Shown here piece after piece: positions 44,416 to 52,307 of a stretch of 64,000 bases of DNA (positions are counted from its first letter, which is position 1; the number at the start of each line of letters is the position of its first letter). The translations under genes and the position numbers were made by a program. The notes below the pieces were generated by a model. That model saw nothing but the letters and a program-made list of their open reading frames with translations. It was not told where the DNA came from and made no database searches. Source of the DNA: Planctomycetaceae bacterium (GTDB lineage Bacteria > Planctomycetota > Planctomycetia > Planctomycetales > Planctomycetaceae); the NCBI GenBank assembly GCA_041398785.1, contig JAWKUA010000029.1, positions 1-64,000 on the forward strand, given 5' to 3'.

Positions 44416-44892
44416 TCAGAGGCATCCGGAAACGTCAAAGTGACATCTTCCGTAGCGTGCGACTTCGAATCCGAAATCCTTCCTGGTACCGGAATCGTGG
44501 GCTGCTTTGAGTTCCGCGAAATGTTCGGACGCCGGTCCGTGGGCCGTGCGGCCGAGTACCACGCGGCTTCCGTCTGACGGCACAACCAGGTTGACGCAGA
44601 TGTTGAAGATCTCATCCAGGTTTTCGGCGAAGCTTTCGGGCAGCACGCCGTCTTTGATGGCTTCGTCGACTCGCCCGGCAGGAATCTGTGTGAGAGCGGC
44701 GGCAAGACGGCAGGCGCTTGCGAGATCGCAGGCACAGTAGCCGACGGCTGTTCCGTCCTGATCCACGTATTCCGCGATGGAGCAGACTTCTCCGGCCTCA
44801 GAAGGCGCTGGTTTGACGTCCAGTCCCAGAAGCCCGTGTACCAGGGCCGTGACTTTTTCCGCGGTGGGAGTCTTGATGGTGATGGTTGTCAT
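44416..44892 (-). CDS. CheX-like chemotaxis phosphatase paralogue
   Basis: A 158-residue cytosolic protein. The segment ESFAENLDEIFNICVNLV carries the ExxN pattern (E-I-F-N) used by CheX/CheC phosphatases, at the same position as EVVN in the CheX encoded two genes upstream. The rest (ITIKTPTAEKVTALVHGLLG, VGYCACDLASACRLAAALTQ) fits the alpha/beta CheX layout but is divergent. It probably dephosphorylates or binds a CheY. It lies 51 bp downstream of a cheY gene on the same strand. The assignment rests on motif and context, so CheX-like is safer than a firm name. Confidence 0.66.
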   Translation of the reverse strand: MTTITIKTPTAEKVTALVHGLLGLDVKPAPSEAGEVCSIAEYVDQDGTAVGYCACDLASACRLAAALTQIPAGRVDEAIKDGVLPESFAENLDEIFNICVNLVVPSDGSRVVLGRTAHGPASEHFAELKAAHDSGTRKDFGFEVARYGRCHFDVSGCL

Positions 44893-44943
44893 GGTCGAAG
44901 GTCTTTCTTGGTTGAGTGAGCGAATCGCGGCGGAAGTGCCGGC

Positions 44944-45306
44944 TCACGCAAGACAGGGCATAAGAGCCGCGTTCAGAGACTGCGCGGTGAATGGCTTCGT
45001 CACGAGGAACTGCGCGCCGGATTCGAGCGCCAGTTCACGGATGTCGTGACCACTTTCGGAGGTAATGAACCCGAACGTAACTTCGGAACCGGATTCGCGA
45101 AGCTGCTTCAGGAAATCAATGCCTGACATTTCCGGCATGTTCCAGTCGCACAGCACAAGATCGGGCTTGTCGGAACCGACCTTTGCCAGACCTTCCTGAC
45201 CGTTGGTTGCCTCAACAACGTCGCATTTACCGACATCGGTTTGTCCCAGAGTGCGTTTGACGATCATTCGCATGGCTTTGCTGTCGTCGACGATAAGTAC
45301 CTTCAT
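44944..45306 (-). CDS. cheY: CheY-type single-domain response regulator
   Basis: A 120-residue receiver domain. Phosphoacceptor D54 lies in LVLCDWNMPEMSG, the acidic pair is in VLIVDDSKAM, the switch Thr is in GFITSES, and the Lys is in VTKPF. It has no output domain. It sits between cheX and the CheX-like gene and is one of two CheY paralogues of this cluster; the other begins at 48652. Both should receive phosphate from the CheA encoded upstream. Confidence 0.92.
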   Translation of the reverse strand: MKVLIVDDSKAMRMIVKRTLGQTDVGKCDVVEATNGQEGLAKVGSDKPDLVLCDWNMPEMSGIDFLKQLRESGSEVTFGFITSESGHDIRELALESGAQFLVTKPFTAQSLNAALMPCLA

Positions 45307-45372
45307 TGGATGACCTCTTTCGTGATGGTAAGTCTTTGTCTGAGTGGTTCGATCGTAATCCCGCGCCGGCGA

Positions 45373-45825
45373 CTACGTGGCAGCCGGGCACATGTCCATC
45401 CAGCGGACGAGCAGCGGAAGGCCCGAAACGGAGACTGCCGCCAGTTCGCATCCGTCCCACTGGTCATCCGCCGCGCCGCATTCTTCGGAGACGCATGGCA
45501 GTGAAAGCTGCGAGTCGCCGTCGTGGATTCCCTTCACGTTGCCGCCGATCATGTTGACGACTTCTCCGACAGCGTCCCGGATTTCTTCGTCTGCAAGCGT
45601 GCCGGGTTCGGCATCAAACATGGTTTCGCCGATCAGGCTGGCCGTCGCCGACGGTGCCTCAACGATGATCAGTTCCTCAGCCGCACCTGAGATGCGAATC
45701 GAGGCCACGACACGCGAATTGCTGAATTCGTCGCCCGGTGCACCGAGTTCCTGTGTCGGCAGCGCCAGCATTTCGTCAAACACGTTTGAGATAATGTGGC
45801 GCATGGTCGGTGTATCAATCGCCAT
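45373..45825 (-). CDS. cheX: CheX-type chemotaxis phosphatase
   Basis: A 150-residue protein with IRDAVGEVVNMIGGNVKG, the CheX active-site helix with E and N of the ExxN motif, and an N-terminal FDEMLALP segment typical of the family. CheX dephosphorylates CheY-P to end the signal in organisms that lack CheZ, and no cheZ was seen here. It is separated by 11 bp from cheR and 66 bp from the following cheY. Confidence 0.85.
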   Translation of the reverse strand: MAIDTPTMRHIISNVFDEMLALPTQELGAPGDEFSNSRVVASIRISGAAEELIIVEAPSATASLIGETMFDAEPGTLADEEIRDAVGEVVNMIGGNVKGIHDGDSQLSLPCVSEECGAADDQWDGCELAAVSVSGLPLLVRWMDMCPAAT

Positions 45826-45836
45826 TCATCAGTTTC

Positions 45837-46661
45837 CTATCTTGCGACCGGGCGAAAACACACGGTCTTGCCTGCTGAGAATCGTTCAAACGGAACGTCC
45901 ATTTGAATCAGTGTTTCGCCACCGCCGAGGAAGAGATATCCATCCGGTCGCATTGCCTGGTAGACGCGCTGAAGAATCTGCTTCTTGGTCTCAACGTCGA
46001 AGTAGATCAGAACGTTGCGAATGAAGACGACGTCGTATTTGACCGTCGTCGGCCACGGATCCGTAAGATTCAGCTTGCGTGCCTGAACCATACTTCGCAG
46101 TTCCGGCTTGACCTGCCAGTTCAGCCCCGCTCGATCAAAATTCTTTACCAGCATCGATGCCGGCAGACCGCGATTGACTTCAAACTGGCTGTAGACACCT
46201 TCCGTGGTCCGGCGGACCATTTCATCCGACAGGTCGGTTCCCAGAATCGACACCTTCCATGTCGCAAGCTGCGGAAAGTTGGCTCTCATCAGCATGGCGA
46301 TGCTGTACGCTTCCTGCCCGCTGGAGCTCGCGGCCGACCAGACCGACAGCGACCGTTCGGACCGGCGGTCTTCGATCAGTTGCGGCAGGACATTTTCTTT
46401 CAGCGCGTCAAATGGCTGCATGTCGCGGAAGAAGCTGGTTTCGTTGATCGTCATCGCCTCGGTGACGGTCTGATGCAGCGGATTCCCCGGATTCTTCCGC
46501 AGTTCCGCGACCAGCGCGTGAACGTCGTGAAGACCCGCGGACTCGGCAACCGGCTTGAGTCGCGCTTCCAGCAGATAGCTTTGAGATGCCGAAATGACGT
46601 TCCCCGACCTCTTTTGAATTGAGGCTCGCAGATAGTCGATATCAGGCGTTGAAAGTGTCAT
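45837..46661 (-). CDS. cheR: Chemotaxis protein methyltransferase
   Basis: A 274-residue SAM-dependent methyltransferase that adds methyl groups to glutamates of chemoreceptors. The N-terminal helical domain (LRASIQKRSGNVISASQSYL) is followed by ETSFFRDMQPFDALK and the SAM-binding WSAASSSGQEAYSIAM, with FIRNVLIYFD near the end. The MCP encoded in the cluster has no CheR-tethering pentapeptide at its C-terminus. It is 62 bp from cheB. Confidence 0.93.
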   Translation of the reverse strand: MTLSTPDIDYLRASIQKRSGNVISASQSYLLEARLKPVAESAGLHDVHALVAELRKNPGNPLHQTVTEAMTINETSFFRDMQPFDALKENVLPQLIEDRRSERSLSVWSAASSSGQEAYSIAMLMRANFPQLATWKVSILGTDLSDEMVRRTTEGVYSQFEVNRGLPASMLVKNFDRAGLNWQVKPELRSMVQARKLNLTDPWPTTVKYDVVFIRNVLIYFDVETKKQILQRVYQAMRPDGYLFLGGGETLIQMDVPFERFSAGKTVCFRPVAR

Positions 46662-46723
46662 GGGAGTTGTCTTCAGGTTGTCCTGTCAGTCAGTGTCTGT
46701 CGTGAGAGGTAATCGTCGGGAGT

Positions 46724-47809
46724 TCAGCGTTCGGCCAGTGCGGGAAGTCGGTTGCGCTGCGTCAGACGTGAGATCGCAGCGGGAATCTCGGGAAGCGGCA
46801 GCACACTGTCCGCCAGCCCGGCTTCCTGCACGGCTCGCGGCATTCCCCAGACGACGCAGGTCGCCTCGTCCTGAACGATGATGGGAGCCCCCTTGCTTTT
46901 CAGCAGCCGGCAGCCTTCGGCACCGTCCTTTCCCATTCCGGTCAGCACAACGCCCAGGCTGCGCCCGCCGAACTGTTCGGCGACAGAGCGAAACAGCACG
47001 TCCACCGCGGGACGGCAGGAGTTTTCCTTCGAGCCCTGGTTGAGTTCCAGGCGGCTGATGCCATCCCGGACCGCCACAGTCATGTGGAAGTCGCCGGGAG
47101 CGATCCAGACTTCGCCGGGCCGGATCGGTGTGCGGTCCGTGCCTTCCCGCACCGTCAGCGGGCAACTTCGGTCAAGGCGTTCCGCCAGAAGCTTCGTGAA
47201 CAGCGGCGGCATGTGTTGAACGATCACAATCGGCACGCGCAGGTCGCCCGGAAGCTGCGAAAGGACATCCGCCAGAGCATTCGGGCCGCCGGTGGACGAG
47301 CCGATCGCAATGATCTCGGGGGTTCGAGCGGAACGCGGCACTTCCGGAATCGTCACGGGGGGACTCGCGGGCACCAGCTTCGGGCGCTGTTCGGAGAATC
47401 GCCGGCCCCAGTGCAGTACGACGGGCACCAACTGTTCCCTGACGTACTTGATCGAATCCTGAATTGACCCGGAACAGACGGGCTTGGTGACGTAGTCGCT
47501 GGCTCCCTTCGACAGCGCTTCAAGTGTGGCTTCGGCCCCGCGAGCCGTCAGCGAGCTGAACATGATCACCGGCGTGCGGCGATCCGTCTTGCGGATCTCC
47601 CGCAGCGCCGTGATGCCATCCATCTCCGGCATCTCAATGTCAAGCAGCACGACGTCAGGGTGCTTTGCTTCCTTGAGTTCAACGGCCTGCCGTCCGTTCC
47701 TTGCCACGGCAATGACGTTGACGCCCGGAGTGTTTGACAGCGCTTCACCGACCATCCGCCGTATTACCGCGGAGTCATCAGCAATCAGGACGTTGATGGA
47801 AGCCGACAT
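46724..47809 (-). CDS. cheB: Chemotaxis response regulator protein-glutamate methylesterase
   Basis: A 361-residue two-domain enzyme. The receiver has NVLIADDSAVIRRM and VVLLDIEMPEMDGI (phosphoacceptor Asp), with KPVCSGS near its end. The methylesterase has Ser in AIGSSTGGPNAL, His in IVQHMPPLFT and Asp in TGMGKDGAEGC, a complete catalytic triad. It removes methyl groups (or deamidates) chemoreceptor side chains when phosphorylated by CheA. The upstream gap to cheY carries the palindromic repeat tract. Confidence 0.94.
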   Translation of the reverse strand: MSASINVLIADDSAVIRRMVGEALSNTPGVNVIAVARNGRQAVELKEAKHPDVVLLDIEMPEMDGITALREIRKTDRRTPVIMFSSLTARGAEATLEALSKGASDYVTKPVCSGSIQDSIKYVREQLVPVVLHWGRRFSEQRPKLVPASPPVTIPEVPRSARTPEIIAIGSSTGGPNALADVLSQLPGDLRVPIVIVQHMPPLFTKLLAERLDRSCPLTVREGTDRTPIRPGEVWIAPGDFHMTVAVRDGISRLELNQGSKENSCRPAVDVLFRSVAEQFGGRSLGVVLTGMGKDGAEGCRLLKSKGAPIIVQDEATCVVWGMPRAVQEAGLADSVLPLPEIPAAISRLTQRNRLPALAER

Positions 47810-47931
47810 GAGACGACAGACTTTGAAGTGAATGGTTTCCGGCAGGAACCAGATGATTGAACCGAGTGAACGAACAGAAGTACGGATTGCACAAAACCGT
47901 GTTCAATTTCTTTCCAGGTATCAGACATCTT

Positions 47932-48241
47932 CCCCTCGCCCGCCGAGCGGGAGAGGGAGATCTTTCTGCGTTCAGCAGAAAAATCGGGGTGAGGGCCGAC
48001 CGGCTGAGCCGCACGCAACAAGTGGTTGGCTCCGGCATCCCTGTCCGCGAGAAATCAGCGGAACGCCGATTCCCCGGCGGCCATCCGACGTCGGGGGAGA
48101 GTGTGGAGAGCGAACCAGGAGTGACATACCAAAAGTTGAAGTCCGGCCAGTGCTTCGTCAGGCATGAATCGATGGGTCGTGTGCCACTGGCTGTGCCAGT
48201 GTTTTCAAAGGTGGAGGACACTGGCACAGCCAGTGGCACAC
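47932..48241. repeat. Palindromic intergenic repeat tract within the che operon
   Basis: The 456-bp gap between cheB and cheY holds several inverted repeats. CCCTCGCCCGC/GCGGGAGAGGG has one mismatch around CGA. TTTCTGC/GCAGAAA lies at 47963-47981. The strongest is a perfect 23-bp inverted repeat, 48179-48201 and 48219-48241, with a 17-base loop; each arm itself contains CACTGGC TGT GCCAGTG. Frames crossing it translate to Pro/Ser-rich sequence without domain character. Sequences like this are, as I recall, repetitive in planctomycete genomes. Confidence 0.78.
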
Positions 48242-48265
48242 ATCAAAGACACGATGGACATGGCA

Positions 48266-48652
48266 CTAGACACCCTGAGTCGCCTGCATCCGAACTCCGA
48301 TCAGTTTCATCTTTTCCACCAAACTGTCGGCGGTGAACGGCTTCATGACAAATTCGTCGACGCCCGCCATCAGGGCGCGGGCCATCTGAGCGGGTTCGGT
48401 TTCGGTGGTCACCATCACGATCTTCTGATCGCGGTAGGTGTCATCCGCCCGGACCGCCTTTACGAATTCCAGTCCGTTCATCACCGGCATATTCCAGTCG
48501 ACGAGGATGACCTCGAAGGCGCCGGCTTCCAGAAGTCGGTCGAGACCCTGTTTGCCGTCTTCCGCTTCCGTGACGCGGAAACCCAGCGGAGTCACGATCT
48601 TGGTCAGGATCCGTCGCATCGCCCGCGAGTCATCTATGATCAAAGCGTTCAT
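48266..48652 (-). CDS. cheY: CheY-type single-domain response regulator
   Basis: A 128-residue receiver domain with D52 in VILVDWNMPVMNGL, acidic pair in ALIIDDSRAM, switch Thr in IVMVTTETEP and Lys in VMKPFT. No output domain. It is the gene closest to the MCP in this cluster, separated by about 96 bp that includes a strong hairpin. Together with the CheY gene at 44944 it gives CheA two small targets, one of which may be a phosphate sink. Confidence 0.92.
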   Translation of the reverse strand: MNALIIDDSRAMRRILTKIVTPLGFRVTEAEDGKQGLDRLLEAGAFEVILVDWNMPVMNGLEFVKAVRADDTYRDQKIVMVTTETEPAQMARALMAGVDEFVMKPFTADSLVEKMKLIGVRMQATQGV

Positions 48653-48702
48653 CAGTTGTCTTTCCGCACAACTCCAGGGGACATTTCAAGGTAAGGGTGG
48701 AC

Positions 48703-48730
48703 CCTGTCCGGGCGCCATGGCCCGGACAGG
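48703..48730 (-). terminator. Strong hairpin after the mcp gene
   Basis: Perfect 11-bp arms (CCTGTCCGGGC / GCCCGGACAGG) around a 6-base loop, between the mcp stop and the cheY start. No T-run follows on the minus strand, so it may be an attenuating or RNA-stabilising structure rather than a full terminator. Confidence 0.55.
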
Positions 48731-48748
48731 ATCGACGAAGTACGCAAC

Positions 48749-51712
48749 TTAAATCCTGAATTTCGACACCAGCGTCTGCAGGGACGTGGAAAGTTCGGAC
48801 AGCTCACCACCCGCCTGCTGCGTGTTGGCGGTTCCTTCCTTCGTGCTGGTTGCCGCCGCAGCCACCTGGCTGATGATCTGAGAAATCTGCGTCGTGCCGG
48901 TATTGGCTTCCGACACTCCGCGGGAGATTTCCTGAGTCGTGGCGGTCTGTTCTTCCACGGCCGAAGCGATCGTGCTGGAAACCGAACTGATCTCATTGAT
49001 GATTTCGGTGATCTCACCAATCGCGATCACAGATCCTTCGGTGTCCGCCTGGATGGCTTCAATCCGCCGGCTGATGTCTTCCGTGGCTTTGGCGGTTTCC
49101 TTGGCCAGTTCCTTGACTTCGTTGGCGACGACGGCGAACCCCTTGCCGGCTTCCCCGGCCCGTGCCGCTTCGATGGTCGCGTTCAGAGCCAGCAGGTTGG
49201 TCTGTTCGGCGATCGAGTTGATCACTTTCACAACCTTGCCGATTTCGGCACTGCTGGAACCCAGGCTGGTGACCGTCGAGTTCGTGCGATCGGCAACCTC
49301 GACAGCCTTGCGGGCGATCGACGCTGCTTCCGTTGCACTGCGGGCGATTTCGCGAATCGACGCGTTCATCTGCTCGATACCGGCGGCAACCGTCTGCACG
49401 TTATGACTGACCTGTTCCGAAGTCGCCGAGGCGGTCGTTGCCTGCATGGACGTGCTGTCTGCCGTCCGCTGCATTTCCGACGCGGTCACGGTCAACTCCG
49501 AAGACGCAGCACTGAGCGTTTGAGCGTTTTCGGCAATGTCCTTCATGCTGAGCCGCAGGTCGGTCAGCAGTTTTTCGACACCCGTTGCCAACTGGCCCAC
49601 GGCGTCACTGCCCTTGGCAGGCATTTCGACGGTCAGGTCACCCTTTGCCGCAGCCGCGACAACCGTGAGCAACTGGTCGACCTTCTGCTGCATTTCTTCG
49701 GCAAGCTGCCGTTCCCGCTCGATGCCGTCCTGCACGGCCTTTTCACTGGCAAGCTTTTGAGTCACGCATTCCCAGTTCACCAGAGTCCCTGCGAATTTGC
49801 CCTCCAGATCTGTAATGCGGCTGGCCTGCAACGCGAACGATTCAGGACCAACCTGTATCGTGACCTCATGCGGGAAGTTCTTCGCGTTTGCAATCAGATC
49901 CCGTTGATGCTGCGGCTTCCTGTGGAACACATCGATTGACTGTCCAATGATCTGCTCGGCCTTGACCGGCATGTGGGATTCCACTTTCGCAAGCAGTCGG
50001 ACGGCGGCGGTGTTCACAAACGTGATGACGTTGCCCTTGTCTGCAAACATCATGGCAGCTGATGCGTTATCCATCATCGCACGAACCTTCGCGTTCTCCA
50101 CTGCTGCCTGCTTTTGCTCGGTAATGTCGGCAGCGTACTTCACGACCTTCACCGGCTTGTTGTTCGCGTCGAAGATCGGGTTGTAGGAGGCCTGAATCCA
50201 GATCTCCTTTCCACCCTTGCCGAATCGCTTGAACTCATCCGCCTTGAATTCTCCGTTCCGGAGGTCGGCCCAGAACTTCTTGTAATCAGAGCTGGCCGCG
50301 TACGATTCCTCGACGAATATCCGATGATGGCGGCCCTGGATTTCTTCCAGTTCGAAGCCGACCGTCTTCAGGAAGTTCTCATTGGCGGTGAGGATCGTGC
50401 CGTCCAGGTCAAACTCAATCACGGCCTGTGATCGGTTGATGGCACTGATCTGACCGTCGTTGTCGGCGGCTTTGTCGACAAACGCAGTCAGCTCATCCAG
50501 CATCTTGTTCAGAGCGCGGGACATCCGACCAAAGTCGCCCTTCACGTGTGTCGAAACTTTCCTGGAGTAATCGCCTTTGGTCGCTGCTTCCAGCGATGCC
50601 GTCGCGGCCGATACGACATTGCCGACGCGACGGGCGTACAGCCAGGCAGCCACACCGATCACCAGCAGAGTCGCCAGGAATGTGTACCGTGACGCGGTAC
50701 GCAGACTGTTTGCAGTGGCCAGGGCCTCGCTGCAGTCGACACGAACCAGCACATTCCACTTCATTCCCGGAAATCCGAGTGCTCCCCGCAGCGGAGCGTA
50801 ACCGGCGGTCTGGTCGATTCCCTTGCGGGCATGGTACGAACGCGTGAGGCTTCCGGCTTCGCCGTCGACAACCCGTGTCGCCGCCTCGACGCCTTTCTCC
50901 ACCAGATTGAACTTCGCGATGATGTCCATATCCCGCACGATCTTGTCCGTCCCGCGAACCGACGGATCGCAGTCCACGATGACGCGGCCCTGGTCATCCA
51001 GCAGCGTCAGTTCCGCCGATGCACGGCCCCGCTGTTTCAGTTCGGTATAAGACGCGAAGACGATTTCTTCGACGACGCTGAACTTCGTCACGTTTTTCCA
51101 GATGGCGACAACTTCGCCATTTTCGTCACGCACCGGTGCCGTGAATCCCAGGGCCAGGCCTTCGTCGGCATAGACTGCCTTCACGTTCTCGTCGACGTGC
51201 AGATGCTCGACAACGGTTCCCGTGAAGCTGCCGTCTTCTGATTCGTAGAATTTCCCCTGAATCGCCCTGCGGAACCAATCCGCATCGGCGAACGACTGCG
51301 AGTACAGGTGCTTCGTATCGATCGGTTTTCCGTCGCTGTCTCGACTGTTGACAGCAACCACTCGTCCGGTGGTGTCGACCAGAAGCGTGAAATAGTAAAC
51401 GTCATACAGGTCAACGTACTGATTCATGGCCCGAACCAGCGGGTTGTCTTCGCTCGGATTGCCCCAGTTGTCCTGATTCCGGGTGGCCGGGTTGACTCCG
51501 AACGCCTGCACATCGCCGTAGCGTTCGAAGAGATTGCGATCGATCTTGTTGGCAATTCCTTCGGCGATTGTCCGGTATTCGTTGGCCGTGTCTCCGGCCA
51601 TCTTGTCAGCGGCTCGCCAGTTGACGTAGCTCATGATGCTGAGCGGAAGGACGGCAAACCCCAGGCACATCGCAGTCAGCGTTGTCCGAAACGACACGTT
51701 CTCGAGTTTCAT
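48749..51712 (-). CDS. Transmembrane methyl-accepting chemotaxis protein with Cache-type sensor and PAS domains
   Basis: A 987-residue receptor. TM1 is about residues 12-30, an extracytoplasmic Cache-like sensor runs to about 345, and TM2 is YTFLATLLVIGVAAWLYARR. A HAMP region follows, then one clear PAS domain (about 440-545, GTILTANENFLKTVGFELEE) and a second PAS-like segment (about 555-650). The signalling hairpin contains EQTNLLALNATIEAARAGEA and GKGFAVVANEVKELA. It should report an external ligand to CheA through CheW; the ligand is not readable. No CheR-binding pentapeptide is present at the end (TLVSKFRI). Confidence 0.92.
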   Translation of the reverse strand: MKLENVSFRTTLTAMCLGFAVLPLSIMSYVNWRAADKMAGDTANEYRTIAEGIANKIDRNLFERYGDVQAFGVNPATRNQDNWGNPSEDNPLVRAMNQYVDLYDVYYFTLLVDTTGRVVAVNSRDSDGKPIDTKHLYSQSFADADWFRRAIQGKFYESEDGSFTGTVVEHLHVDENVKAVYADEGLALGFTAPVRDENGEVVAIWKNVTKFSVVEEIVFASYTELKQRGRASAELTLLDDQGRVIVDCDPSVRGTDKIVRDMDIIAKFNLVEKGVEAATRVVDGEAGSLTRSYHARKGIDQTAGYAPLRGALGFPGMKWNVLVRVDCSEALATANSLRTASRYTFLATLLVIGVAAWLYARRVGNVVSAATASLEAATKGDYSRKVSTHVKGDFGRMSRALNKMLDELTAFVDKAADNDGQISAINRSQAVIEFDLDGTILTANENFLKTVGFELEEIQGRHHRIFVEESYAASSDYKKFWADLRNGEFKADEFKRFGKGGKEIWIQASYNPIFDANNKPVKVVKYAADITEQKQAAVENAKVRAMMDNASAAMMFADKGNVITFVNTAAVRLLAKVESHMPVKAEQIIGQSIDVFHRKPQHQRDLIANAKNFPHEVTIQVGPESFALQASRITDLEGKFAGTLVNWECVTQKLASEKAVQDGIERERQLAEEMQQKVDQLLTVVAAAAKGDLTVEMPAKGSDAVGQLATGVEKLLTDLRLSMKDIAENAQTLSAASSELTVTASEMQRTADSTSMQATTASATSEQVSHNVQTVAAGIEQMNASIREIARSATEAASIARKAVEVADRTNSTVTSLGSSSAEIGKVVKVINSIAEQTNLLALNATIEAARAGEAGKGFAVVANEVKELAKETAKATEDISRRIEAIQADTEGSVIAIGEITEIINEISSVSSTIASAVEEQTATTQEISRGVSEANTGTTQISQIISQVAAAATSTKEGTANTQQAGGELSELSTSLQTLVSKFRI

Positions 51713-51832
51713 TTTCAGTTCCTTTCAGAATTGGCGATCAGCCGACGGCTGACTGTTGGTTGAGACATTGTTGGTTGAGACAGGGAAAGCGATGTGATGC
51801 CGACGGCAAAAGTGGCTTTCTTCGGCGGTCGT

Positions 51833-52267
51833 TTACTGCGGTGAAGCGTCAATGACGCGGTCTGTGTCGAGAATCAGCAGCAACTGACCTTTCAGTTTGT
51901 AGGCCCCGCGAATGAAGTCGCGCAGCACACCCCGGAGAGTCTCCGGAGCCCGTTCGAAGTCCTGCGGCACTGTTTCAATGACGTCAGAGATCCGGTCCAC
52001 CAGCAGACTGACGGCGCCTTCCCTGCTTCGTACGACAACATTCAGAGGCTGCTGTTCGGTATCCGCCGCCGGCAGACCGAACCGCTGTCGCAGGTCCAGC
52101 GCCGTGACGATCTGGCCTCGCAGATTCATCAGCCCGCGCACCACCGGCGGCACCAGCGGTACTCGTGTCATGCGCTGGTAACGCAGCACCTCGTGGACCT
52201 TGGACACTTCGATGCCCAGGTACAGGTCAGCAAGGTGGAACGTGCAATAGGATTCAGTCATGTTCAT
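51833..52267 (-). CDS. cheW: Chemotaxis coupling protein
   Basis: A 144-residue CheW fold: YCTFHLADLYLGIEVSKVHE, MTRVPLVPPVVRGLMNLRGQ and LVDRISDVIETVPQDF. It couples receptors to CheA. Two starts (ATG at 52267 and the next-but-one codon) are possible. It lies 40 bp downstream of cheA and 120 bp upstream of mcp, in the same operon. Confidence 0.92.
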   Translation of the reverse strand: MNMTESYCTFHLADLYLGIEVSKVHEVLRYQRMTRVPLVPPVVRGLMNLRGQIVTALDLRQRFGLPAADTEQQPLNVVVRSREGAVSLLVDRISDVIETVPQDFERAPETLRGVLRDFIRGAYKLKGQLLLILDTDRVIDASPQ

Positions 52268-52307
52268 GGACAGGGTTCTCGATATGTGAACTCAGTGTTC
52301 GGGTTCC

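Noticed and set aside
43949..44443. 164-codon plus-strand frame in the gap below the che cluster
   Set aside because: Arg/Ser-rich, no domain and overlaps the end of the CheX-like gene.
47778..48239. 153-codon minus-strand frame between cheB and cheY
   Set aside because: It reads through the palindromic tract, is Pro/Ser-rich and overlaps cheB; it looks like repeat sequence.
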